Origin: an uncultured Eubacteriales bacterium
GTDB lineage: Bacteria; Bacillota; Clostridia; HGM11514
Assembly: GCA_902492655.1 (NCBI GenBank)
Contig: CABUMF010000006.1
Coordinates: 7,938 to 71,937 of the forward strand
DNA: 64,000 bases
Direction of reading: 5' to 3'
The position numbers and the translations under genes are program-made. Below, in pieces: positions 16,213-23,553 of the stretch. The notes under the pieces were generated by a model that searched no databases, had not been told where the DNA came from, and saw only the letters and a list, made by a program, of their open reading frames with translations. Each line of letters starts with the position of its first letter. Position 1 is the stretch's first letter.

Positions 16213-16614
16213 ATGAATATTGCTTTAATAGCTCACGAATCCAAAAAAGAACTTATGGTTCAGCTATGTATCGCATACAAGGGAATTTTGAAGAATCATA
16301 CTCTGTTTGCCACAGCCGGAACAGGCCGTCTTGTTTCCGAAGCTACCGGGATACCTGTTAATGCATTTCTCTCCGGGCCTCTCGGAGGCTATCAGCAGAT
16401 AGCTGCACGAATTGCGTATAACGAAATTGATTTTTTGATTTTTCTGCGCGATCCGTTAAATTCCGAAACAGTTGAGAATGATATTGACGAGCTGATAAAG
16501 CTTTGCGATATACATACAATTCCCGTTGCTACAAATCTCGCAACTGCAGAAATTTTGATTATGGGACTTGAACGCGGCGACTTCGGCTGGCGTGATATTG
16601 TCCGCACAAATTAG
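16213..16614 (+). CDS. methylglyoxal-synthase-fold protein with altered active site
   Basis: This 133-residue protein follows methylglyoxal synthase from IALIAHESKK to IPVATNLATAE. The family turns dihydroxyacetone phosphate into methylglyoxal plus phosphate. Against E. coli MgsA, His19 and Asp91 and Asp101 are kept (His8, Asp80, Asp90 here), but the catalytic base Asp71 is Tyr60 (GPLGGYQQ), His98 is Val87, Asp20 is Glu9 and the phosphate-loop Thr47 is Gly36. Normal activity is doubtful; it may bind a phosphorylated ligand or do another job. It sits 18 bases after minD with TTAGGAG upstream, and the minD-mgsA neighbourhood is common in Clostridia. Confidence 0.8.
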   Translation: MNIALIAHESKKELMVQLCIAYKGILKNHTLFATAGTGRLVSEATGIPVNAFLSGPLGGYQQIAARIAYNEIDFLIFLRDPLNSETVENDIDELIKLCDIHTIPVATNLATAEILIMGLERGDFGWRDIVRTN

Positions 16615-16628
16615 TTAAGGGCGAGAAT

Positions 16629-17858
16629 ATGGAATACAGTGAAGCGATAGATTATATTCATTCAATATTAAAATTCGGCTCTAAACTCGGGCTTACTAAT
16701 ATAACCGAGCTTATGAGGCGACTGGGAAATCCACAGAATAAATTCAAGGCTATTCATGTCGCCGGAACGAACGGCAAGGGCTCAACATCCGTGATGTTAT
16801 CCGAAATACTCAGGCGTCAAGGCTACAAAACAGGTCTTTTTACTTCGCCTTATATCGAGGATTTTTGCGAACGAATTCAGATTAACGGCGAAAAAATTTC
16901 TCACGCTGAGCTTGCGCACCTGACTGAGATTGTCAAATCCAATTGTGAGGAAATGGTAAGGGACGGATTTAATCATCCCACGGAATTTGAGGTTGTAACT
17001 GCGATAGGCTTTTTGTATTTTGCCGATTGCGATTATGCTGTTATCGAGGTCGGTCTGGGCGGCAGGCTTGACGCTACAAATGTCTTGACAAATCCCGTTC
17101 TGTCTGTCATCACTCTTATTGACTATGACCATATGGAGTATCTCGGCGATACTCTTACAGAAATTGCTTATGAAAAGTGTGGTATAATTAAGCCCGGCGT
17201 GCCTGTTGTTACATATCCCGAGCAGCCGCCAGAGGCTCTTGAAGTAATAAAAAACACTTGCAGGGAACGAGGTTGCCGATTAACCATTGCCGATAGTACC
17301 GAAAAGTATAAATCATACACATTAAAACCCTCTCTTTCGGGAAATCATCAGATTAAGAATATGCAGACTGTTATTTCCGCCGTATCCGTCCTTACGCAAA
17401 ACGGGGCGGAGATATGCGATACTGCTGTTGTTTCCGGTATTGAGAAAACTCAATTCATTGGAAGGTTTGAGTTTATAGATAAAAATATTGTAATCGACGG
17501 GGCTCATAACCCTTCCGGGGTTTCCGCTCTTTGCGATTGCCTCAGAGAACAGCAATTTGACAGAATTATCCTTGTCTGCGGTATGCTTGCAGACAAAAAC
17601 TACAAGGAATGTGCCGAGATGCTTAAAAATGTTAGTGATGTTCTTATAGCAACTGAACCACCAAATCCGCGAAAGCTCGATGCAAAGGATTTTGCCGAGG
17701 TTCTCTCCACAGATTTATATTTCCAAAGCCCGTCCGAGGCAGTTAGTTTTGCAAAAGCAATGGCGAGGGAAGACGATTTAATCTGTGTTTGCGGTTCTCT
17801 CTATTTAATCGGCAGTATTCGACGGGAGTTTCGTAACGATAATTTTTTTGTCGATTGA
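16629..17858 (+). CDS. folC: folylpolyglutamate synthase / dihydrofolate synthase
   Basis: This 409-residue Mur-ligase-fold enzyme adds glutamate to folates with ATP. HVAGTNGKGSTSVML near 43-57 is the family P-loop, YAVIEVGLGGRLDATN near 138-153 is the second FolC/Mur signature, and DGAHNPSGV marks the C-terminal domain. Length is normal. It starts 14 bases after the MGS-like gene with an AAGGGCGAG site, so it is probably in the same transcript. Folate genes thyX and the 5-formyl-THF cyclo-ligase lie elsewhere in the window (54966 and 58566). Confidence 0.93.
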   Translation: MEYSEAIDYIHSILKFGSKLGLTNITELMRRLGNPQNKFKAIHVAGTNGKGSTSVMLSEILRRQGYKTGLFTSPYIEDFCERIQINGEKISHAELAHLTEIVKSNCEEMVRDGFNHPTEFEVVTAIGFLYFADCDYAVIEVGLGGRLDATNVLTNPVLSVITLIDYDHMEYLGDTLTEIAYEKCGIIKPGVPVVTYPEQPPEALEVIKNTCRERGCRLTIADSTEKYKSYTLKPSLSGNHQIKNMQTVISAVSVLTQNGAEICDTAVVSGIEKTQFIGRFEFIDKNIVIDGAHNPSGVSALCDCLREQQFDRIILVCGMLADKNYKECAEMLKNVSDVLIATEPPNPRKLDAKDFAEVLSTDLYFQSPSEAVSFAKAMAREDDLICVCGSLYLIGSIRREFRNDNFFVD

Positions 17859-17875
17859 ATTTTTTCGTATATTAA

Positions 17876-17900
17876 AGGAAATAATTGTTAATAATAGAAT
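17876..17900 (+). promoter_or_regulatory. SigH-type promoter of the spoIIA operon
   Basis: AGGAAAT (17876-17882) and AGAAT (17896-17900) are 13 bases apart, close to the sigma-H pattern (AGGAnnT, about 14 bases, GAAT) that drives spoIIA in Bacillus. It sits 36 bases before the spoIIAA start, and no SigA-type pair is evident in the same gap. Confidence 0.7.
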
Positions 17901-17935
17901 TACCTTCTTATGAACTGACATAAGGAGGTTTTTTT

Positions 17936-18280
17936 GTGCAATTAGAAATAGTCGGAAGAACTTTGGTTGCGCATATAGACGGGGATCTTGACCACCACTG
18001 TGCAACAAACATACGCAGAGAACTTGACAAAATTCTGAAAAGAAGTGAAATCAAAAATCTTATTTTGGATTTTTCCGGGCTTGATTTTATGGACAGCTCA
18101 GGGATAGGAGTAATAATCGGTCGTTATAAGCTAATTAATCAAATCGGCGGAAAAACAGCTGTTGTTGTCACAAAACCGAATGTAAACAGAATGCTGACTG
18201 CTTCGGGTTTGAAAAAAATAGTATCTTCATACAAAACCGTATCGGATGCATTAAAGGGGCTTAAGGAGGTTAAAGCATGA
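17936..18280 (+). CDS. spoIIAA: anti-sigma F factor antagonist SpoIIAA
   Basis: This 114-residue STAS-domain protein, in its unphosphorylated form, frees SigF from SpoIIAB in the forespore. The DFMDSSGIGVIIGRYK block near 54-69 holds the serine that SpoIIAB phosphorylates and SpoIIE dephosphorylates. The start is GTG 17936 with AAGGAGG upstream. It overlaps spoIIAB by 4 bases (ATGA), as in the Bacillus operon. Together with the SigH-like promoter this indicates a working compartment-specific sporulation switch. Confidence 0.95.
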   Translation: MQLEIVGRTLVAHIDGDLDHHCATNIRRELDKILKRSEIKNLILDFSGLDFMDSSGIGVIIGRYKLINQIGGKTAVVVTKPNVNRMLTASGLKKIVSSYKTVSDALKGLKEVKA

Positions 18281-18690
18281 ATAAAGCAAGATGCGAGTTT
18301 ATATCAAAATCAATCAACGAAGGCTTTGCAAGAAACGTTGCGGCAGCATTTTTATTGCAGTTTGACCCGACCGTCGATTTTATGGCTGATGTTAAGACTG
18401 CTGTTTCCGAAGCCGTTACAAACGCAATAGTTCACGGCTACAAGGAAAAGCAGGGCGATGTTATATTGGAATTATCGGAAACGGACGGGATTTTTACGGT
18501 TGCTGTTGAGGATTACGGTTGCGGTATCGAAGATGTAGAAAAAGCAATGCAGCCCCTTTACACAACAAATGCCGATGAAGAACGCTCGGGAATGGGATTT
18601 ACCGTTATGCAGATGTTTATGGACACGGTTGATGTTATATCCGAAAGAAACAAGGGGACAAGAATTGTTATGACCAAAAAACTGAGGTGA
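18277..18690 (+). CDS. spoIIAB: anti-sigma F factor / serine kinase SpoIIAB
   Basis: This 137-residue GHKL kinase binds SigF and phosphorylates SpoIIAA. The N box AVSEAVTNAIVHGYKEK near 46-62, the G1 box VEDYGCGIED near 74-83, and the G2 region ERSGMGFTVMQMFMD near 105-119 form its ATP site. It overlaps both neighbours by four bases, so the three proteins are made in coupled amounts, which matters for a partner-switching system. Confidence 0.95.
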   Translation: MNKARCEFISKSINEGFARNVAAAFLLQFDPTVDFMADVKTAVSEAVTNAIVHGYKEKQGDVILELSETDGIFTVAVEDYGCGIEDVEKAMQPLYTTNADEERSGMGFTVMQMFMDTVDVISERNKGTRIVMTKKLR

Positions 18691-19373
18691 GCCGAAATTT
18701 GTATAACGATATTCTCACGGCTCAAAGCGGTGATATGGCTGCAAAAGAAAAAATAGTTGCTGAAAACATGGGACTTGTCCATTCGGTTGCCCGTAGATTT
18801 TGCGGCAGGGGATACGATTTTGAGGATATTTGCCAGATAGGCTCTATTGGATTGCTGAAAGCTATAGAGCGTTTTGATACTGAATCGGGGAACAAATTTT
18901 CTACATACGCAGTGCCGCTCATAATAGGAGAAATCAAGCGTTATTTAAGAGACGACGGCATTGTTAAGGTAAGCCGAAGTCTTAAGGAGCTTTCATTGAA
19001 GGTGTACAAGCTCAGGCAGACAGCGGAATTTGCCGATGCTTCCGTAAACCAAATTGCAAAGGCTCTTGATTGTGATGCTACCGATGTTGCATATGCTCTG
19101 CAAAGCACAGATTCTGTCTCCTCCCTTGACGAGCTATCCGAAAGCGGAAAGGAAATATATGAGAAAAACAACAGCTTTGAAGAAGCTGACAACCGAATAC
19201 TTATAGAAAGCTTACTTTCGGTTTTGTCAAACGAAGATAAAAAAATCGTTGTATTACGATTTTTCAGACAAAAAACCCAAAGCGAAACAGCAAAAGCAAT
19301 CGGTGTTTCACAGGTTCAAATTTCACGCAGAGAAAAGAAAATTATTGAAGCTCTGCGGGAAATTGCACAATAG
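18687..19373 (+). CDS. sigF: RNA polymerase sporulation sigma factor SigF
   Basis: This 228-residue sigma-70-family factor directs early forespore transcription. Region 2 contains GRGYDFEDICQIGSIGLLKA and the following FDTESGNKFSTYAVPLIIGE; region 4 has the helix-turn-helix QSETAKAIGVSQVQISRREK near 195-214. The start is GTG 18687, overlapping spoIIAB. No spoVA genes follow; glucose-6-phosphate isomerase does, from its own promoter. Confidence 0.94.
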   Translation: MSRNLYNDILTAQSGDMAAKEKIVAENMGLVHSVARRFCGRGYDFEDICQIGSIGLLKAIERFDTESGNKFSTYAVPLIIGEIKRYLRDDGIVKVSRSLKELSLKVYKLRQTAEFADASVNQIAKALDCDATDVAYALQSTDSVSSLDELSESGKEIYEKNNSFEEADNRILIESLLSVLSNEDKKIVVLRFFRQKTQSETAKAIGVSQVQISRREKKIIEALREIAQ

Positions 19374-19437
19374 ATGTAAATTTATCGGCATGTTACATTA
19401 TGAAATAATACAATTTAACCAAAATTATTATAGGTAC

Positions 19438-19466
19438 TTGATTTATTTTGGATTTTGGGGTAAAAT
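19438..19466 (+). promoter_or_regulatory. promoter of glucose-6-phosphate isomerase
   Basis: TTGATT (19438-19443) and TAAAAT (19461-19466) are separated by 17 bases, 40 bases upstream of the start codon. An overlapping TATAAT at 19466-19471 would give a 22-base spacer. Confidence 0.55.
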
Positions 19467-19506
19467 ATAATTTGAATTTTATTTTAATGTGGGGAGATTA
19501 TACAAA

Positions 19507-20841
19507 ATGGATAAGTTAAAATTTGATTATTCAAATGCTCTTTCTTTTATAGGAAAATATGAAATTGATTATTTGTCGGACGCTGTTGCCCTGGCAAATA
19601 AAAAAATAAAGGATAAAAGCGGTCAGGGAAGCGATTTCCTCGGTTGGGTTAACCTTCCGTATGATTATGATAAAGAAGAATTTCAAAGAATCAAGCTTGC
19701 GGCAAAACGAATTTGCGATACAAGTGAGGTTCTTATTGTTATAGGTATAGGAGGTTCGTATTTGGGAGCAAGAGCCGCTGTTGACTTTTTGGGCTCACCG
19801 TTTTATAATGCCAAATCAAAAAATACTCCCGATATTTATTTTGCCGGAAACTCTATAAGCGGTCCCTATCTTAAGCAGCTTATAGATATTGTTGGGGACA
19901 GAGATTTCTCTGTTAACGTAATTTCAAAATCGGGCACAACCACAGAGCCAGCTCTTGCTTTCCGTGTTTTCAGAAAAATGCTGATTGAAAAGTACGGCAA
20001 GGAAGAAGCTGCAAAAAGAATATATGCCACAACCGACAAGGCAAGAGGAGTTCTCAAAAAGCTTGCCGATGAAGAAGGCTATGAAACTTTTGTTGTTCCC
20101 GATGATGTTGGAGGCAGATTTTCCGTTCTGACAGCAGTAGGTCTTCTTCCCATTGCCTGCAGCGGTGCGGATATTGATGAGATTATGAAGGGCGCACAGG
20201 ATGCGTGCACAGACTATGCTTCCGATAGCAATGACTGCCACACATATGCCGCAATCAGAAATGCTCTTTACAGAAAAGGCAAGTCAACCGAAATTCTTGT
20301 TAACTATGAGCCTCTTTTCCATTATGTGGGAGAATGGTGGAAGCAGCTGTTCGGCGAAAGCGAAGGAAAGTCGGGCAAGGGTATTTTTCCGGCGGCTGTT
20401 GATTTTTCAACCGACCTTCATTCAATGGGGCAGTATATTCAGGACGGTATGAGAAATATTTTTGAAACCGTTGTTTCGATCGAAGAACCTTCATGTGATG
20501 TAGTGATAGAAAAAGAGGAGGATGACGGAGACGGTCTTAACTTTCTTGCCGGAAAAACTCTCGATTATGTTAATAAAAAGGCATTTTTGGGAACGCTTCT
20601 TGCTCATACCGACGGAAATGTGCCGAATCTCGTCATTACCATACCGAAGGCTGACGAATATAATCTCGGTTATCTTTTCTATTTCTTTGAGAAGGCGTGC
20701 GCAGTAAGCGGATATATTTTAGGTGTAAATCCCTTTGATCAGCCCGGTGTTGAAGCTTACAAAAAGAATATGTTTGCTCTTCTCGGTAAGCCCGGATATG
20801 AAGACAGAAAAGATGAACTTGAAAAAAGATTGAACAAATAA
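19507..20841 (+). CDS. pgi: glucose-6-phosphate isomerase
   Basis: This 444-residue two-SIS-domain enzyme interconverts glucose 6-phosphate and fructose 6-phosphate. [32 protein letters not shown] and [14 protein letters not shown] are the Firmicutes Pgi motifs, and HTDGNVPNL lies near the C-terminus. Length matches the short Firmicutes/Thermotoga type. ATG 19507 follows GGGGAG by ten bases; the in-frame GTG at 19489 would cover that site. Product flow is to phosphofructokinase, GlmS and ManA, all encoded in this window. Confidence 0.95.
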   Translation: MDKLKFDYSNALSFIGKYEIDYLSDAVALANKKIKDKSGQGSDFLGWVNLPYDYDKEEFQRIKLAAKRICDTSEVLIVIGIGGSYLGARAAVDFLGSPFYNAKSKNTPDIYFAGNSISGPYLKQLIDIVGDRDFSVNVISKSGTTTEPALAFRVFRKMLIEKYGKEEAAKRIYATTDKARGVLKKLADEEGYETFVVPDDVGGRFSVLTAVGLLPIACSGADIDEIMKGAQDACTDYASDSNDCHTYAAIRNALYRKGKSTEILVNYEPLFHYVGEWWKQLFGESEGKSGKGIFPAAVDFSTDLHSMGQYIQDGMRNIFETVVSIEEPSCDVVIEKEEDDGDGLNFLAGKTLDYVNKKAFLGTLLAHTDGNVPNLVITIPKADEYNLGYLFYFFEKACAVSGYILGVNPFDQPGVEAYKKNMFALLGKPGYEDRKDELEKRLNK

Positions 20842-20852
20842 ACAAAAAACAC

Positions 20853-20881
20853 TTGATTTTTTTCCCAATCTATAGTACAAT
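20853..20881 (+). promoter_or_regulatory. promoter of the small P-loop gene
   Basis: TTGATT (20853-20858) and TACAAT (20876-20881) are 17 bases apart, 40 bases before the start codon. Confidence 0.6.
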
Positions 20882-20921
20882 ATATCTATAAACACAATTT
20901 CTAATTGGGAGGTAACTTGAT

Positions 20922-21338
20922 ATGATTAAAATACTTATGGGCGAAAAAGGAACTGGTAAAACCAAGGTGCTTACCGATATGGTTAACAAAGCCGCTTCCG
21001 TCGCTGACGGCATGGTTGTTTGCATTAACAAAGGCAACAGACTTATGCATGATGTTGATATTGGTGTCCGTCTTGTTGATACAGAAGAATTCAACATCAC
21101 AAATCCCGATGTTTTTCTTGGATTTATTGAAGGTATTATTTCTCAGAATTTTGATATAACTCAAATTTATATTGACGGTATTCTTAAAATTACCGGCGGT
21201 GATGCCGACGGGCTTATAGGTTTCTTGAACGGTCTTGAGGCTGTTTCAACTAAATTCTCAATCGAATTTGTTCTTTCCGTAAGTGCTAATCCTGCCAATG
21301 TTTGCGATGCCGTTAAGAAGTATTGCATTGAGTTCTGA
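20922..21338 (+). CDS. small P-loop nucleotide-binding protein, function unknown
   Basis: This 138-residue protein starts MIKILMGEKGTGKTKVLTDM with a clean Walker A motif (GEKGTGKT, residues 7-14). A candidate Walker B-like strand is ITQIYIDGILKI near 81-92. There is no partner domain, signal peptide or membrane segment. I recall similar short proteins in Clostridia annotated simply as ATP-binding or wrongly as PilT; nothing here supports pilus function. It is a single-gene unit with AATTGGGAGGT upstream and its own promoter, between pgi and phosphohexomutase. Confidence 0.7.
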   Translation: MIKILMGEKGTGKTKVLTDMVNKAASVADGMVVCINKGNRLMHDVDIGVRLVDTEEFNITNPDVFLGFIEGIISQNFDITQIYIDGILKITGGDADGLIGFLNGLEAVSTKFSIEFVLSVSANPANVCDAVKKYCIEF

Positions 21339-21357
21339 GTGAATTAAAATTTTTATG

Positions 21358-21383
21358 CGACTGCCTTTGTTTTTAGGCAGTCG
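21358..21383 (+). terminator. hairpin after the P-loop gene
   Basis: CGACTGCCT (21358-21366) and AGGCAGTCG (21375-21383) form a 9-bp perfect stem with an 8-base loop. The tail TATTCTA is only weakly T-rich, so it may attenuate rather than stop transcription into the mutase gene. Confidence 0.55.
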
Positions 21384-21403
21384 TATTCTATGGAGAGTGT
21401 GTT

Positions 21404-23107
21404 ATGAATTATAATGAGATTTACGAACTTTGGATAAAGTCAGCCGACAAAGATACTGCGGATGAGCTTAAAGGCATTGATGAAAAGGAAAAAGAAGACA
21501 GATTCTATAAAAGCCTTGAATTCGGCACGGGCGGTCTTCGCGGTGTTATAGGCGCAGGAACAAACAGAATGAACAAGTACACCGTAGGTCAGGCAACACA
21601 GGCTCTTGCCGCATATCTCAACGCACGCGGGCTTTCAAAATCCGGTGTTTGCATTTCCTACGATTCAAGACTGTATTCCGATGTTTTTGCAAAAGAATCC
21701 GCTTGTATTCTTGCCGCAAACGGAATAAAAGCATATCTTTCCGATGCGCTTCGTCCCGTACCTTTTCTTTCGTTTTCCGTGCTCCAAAAGGGTGCTGCCG
21801 CAGGAATTATGATTACTGCAAGCCATAATCCTCCGAAATACAACGGATATAAGGTATATTGCGAAACGGGCGAGCAGATTGCTCCTGAAATGGCAGACGA
21901 AATAGTTTCATATATCAAAAAAACCGATATTTTCACCGGTGTAAAGCATATGGATTTTGAAGATGCGGTTTCAGTCGGTCTTATAGAGATGATTACTTCT
22001 TGCGATGAGGACAAGTTTGTATCTAAAGTTTTGGAGCAGCAACAAAATCCGGGTATAGCAAAAAAGGCCGATATGGGAATTGTTTACACTCCATTGCACG
22101 GCTCAGGGAATATTCCTGTTCGTAAGGCTCTCAAGGCTGCAGGTTTTGACAAGGTTTGGGTTGTTCCCGAGCAAGAAAAGCCCGATCCTGCATTTTCAAC
22201 GGTTAAGTCACCTAATCCCGAGGACAAGGCAGGGTTTTATCTTGCGGAGGAGCTTGCCGTAAAGACCGGTGCGGAGCTTATTATCGGAACAGATCCCGAC
22301 TGCGACAGAGTTGGCGTTATGGCAAAGAATAAGGACGGTAAATTTGATGCATTTACCGGTAACCAAATAGGTGTTATTCTTCTTGAATACCTTCTTTCTG
22401 CCAAAAAGGCTAACGGTACACTTCCCGACAACGGTGCTGTTATAAAGACCATTGTTTCAACCTATCTTGCCGATCGTCTTGCGGAAAGCTACGGCGTTAC
22501 TTGCATGAATGTTCTTACGGGCTTCAAGTTTATCGGCGAGAAAATAAGGCAGTTTGAGCAAGACGGAAGCTACACTTATCTCTTTGGATTTGAAGAAAGC
22601 TACGGGTATCTCTCGGGAACCCATTCAAGAGATAAGGACGGCGTTGTTGCTTGTATGCTTGTTTGTGAAGCGGCAGCGTATTACAAAACACTCGGAAAAT
22701 CTCTTTTCGATGTTCTGGAGGATATTTTTTCACGCTTCGGTGCTTATGCGGAAGATTTGACGGCTGTAACCTTGGAAGGGATAGAGGGCGTTCAAAAAAT
22801 CAAGGAAATAATTTCCGAGCTTCGCAACAATCCGCCGAAGGATATTGACGGTGTGAAGGTTAAATCAATAGCAGATTACAAGCTTCACAAAAAAGTGTAT
22901 GCCGACGGAAAAACAGAAGATTTGACTCTTCCGGTATCGGATGTGCTTTTGTTTACTTTGGACGACGATTCAACATTTGCAATTCGTCCGTCAGGAACCG
23001 AGCCTAAGGTTAAAATTTACTTCGGAGTAAATGATAAAACCTACGACATGGCGCTTTGCAAGCTTGAAAAATTTAAAGCTTCGGTTACAAAAAGAATTAT
23101 CAAATAA
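21404..23107 (+). CDS. pgcA: alpha-D-phosphohexomutase (phosphoglucomutase/phosphomannomutase)
   Basis: This 567-residue four-domain mutase interconverts hexose 1- and 6-phosphates. The catalytic serine loop ITASHNPPKYNGYKVY is near 142-157, the metal loop GTDPDCDRVGVM near 297-308, the sugar-binding GFEESYGYL near 397-405, and the phosphate-binding RPSGTEPKVKIY near the end. Its length and sequence style fit the PgcA type that makes glucose 1-phosphate for GalU (43461) and envelope polymers. No ATG competitor; GGAGAG precedes the start. Confidence 0.93.
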   Translation: MNYNEIYELWIKSADKDTADELKGIDEKEKEDRFYKSLEFGTGGLRGVIGAGTNRMNKYTVGQATQALAAYLNARGLSKSGVCISYDSRLYSDVFAKESACILAANGIKAYLSDALRPVPFLSFSVLQKGAAAGIMITASHNPPKYNGYKVYCETGEQIAPEMADEIVSYIKKTDIFTGVKHMDFEDAVSVGLIEMITSCDEDKFVSKVLEQQQNPGIAKKADMGIVYTPLHGSGNIPVRKALKAAGFDKVWVVPEQEKPDPAFSTVKSPNPEDKAGFYLAEELAVKTGAELIIGTDPDCDRVGVMAKNKDGKFDAFTGNQIGVILLEYLLSAKKANGTLPDNGAVIKTIVSTYLADRLAESYGVTCMNVLTGFKFIGEKIRQFEQDGSYTYLFGFEESYGYLSGTHSRDKDGVVACMLVCEAAAYYKTLGKSLFDVLEDIFSRFGAYAEDLTAVTLEGIEGVQKIKEIISELRNNPPKDIDGVKVKSIADYKLHKKVYADGKTEDLTLPVSDVLLFTLDDDSTFAIRPSGTEPKVKIYFGVNDKTYDMALCKLEKFKASVTKRIIK

Positions 23108-23142
23108 TGGCTTCCGATTCGTATCTTGCAAAAAAATAGTTA

Positions 23143-23176
23143 AGGTTGCAGACCGCTTGGTCTGCAACCTTTTTTA
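23143..23176. terminator. bidirectional terminator between pgcA and the tail-anchored gene
   Basis: AGGTTGCAGACC (23143-23154) and GGTCTGCAACCT (23159-23170) form a 12-bp stem with a 4-base loop and a T-run on +. The upstream A-run gives a T-run on the minus strand, so both convergent genes can end here. Confidence 0.92.
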
Positions 23177-23437
23177 TAAAAGCTTAAATATTAAGTACAT
23201 CAGCATTCCCACCAACGATATTACCGGGAGCAACACGATAATTGAACGAACCTCTCTTATTCTTCTTGCCTGCCGTCTGTTTTTCTTTATATAGCTGTCA
23301 ATAATCTGCTGTGCTTCTTCTACAATATCATTTCCAGGCGAAAAGCTGATTCCTTTATTTTTAAGTATAATGATAGCTTGTTCGATGTTTTCCGAATTAA
23401 GATTATTAAGTATTATAATATTTCTCGTTGTTTCCAT
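23174..23437 (-). CDS. small C-tail-anchored membrane protein, function unknown
   Basis: This protein of about 87 residues has a soluble acidic/polar N-terminal part, a basic patch KKNRRQARRIREVRS near 52-66, and a single hydrophobic helix from about 67 to the C-terminus (IIVLLPVISLVGMLMYLIF). That makes it a tail-anchored inner-membrane protein with the N-terminus inside. ATG 23437 follows AGGAGGT by seven bases; a longer frame to 23470 lacks a site. I do not recognise the family. It is convergent with pgcA and divergent from addB. Confidence 0.6.
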   Translation of the reverse strand: METTRNIIILNNLNSENIEQAIIILKNKGISFSPGNDIVEEAQQIIDSYIKKNRRQARRIREVRSIIVLLPVISLVGMLMYLIFKLL

Positions 23438-23490
23438 ATATTTACCTCCTGTCAAAATAAGTATTATCATATTTTTTTGTAAATATACGA

Positions 23491-23519
23491 TTGAAAAAAT
23501 AATATTTTTATGTTAAAAT
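23491..23519 (+). promoter_or_regulatory. promoter of the addBA operon
   Basis: TTGAAA (23491-23496) and TAAAAT (23514-23519) are separated by 17 bases, 34 bases before the addB start. Confidence 0.65.
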
Positions 23520-23553
23520 ATTAATATATCATATTTTCTAAGGGGTTTTCGTT

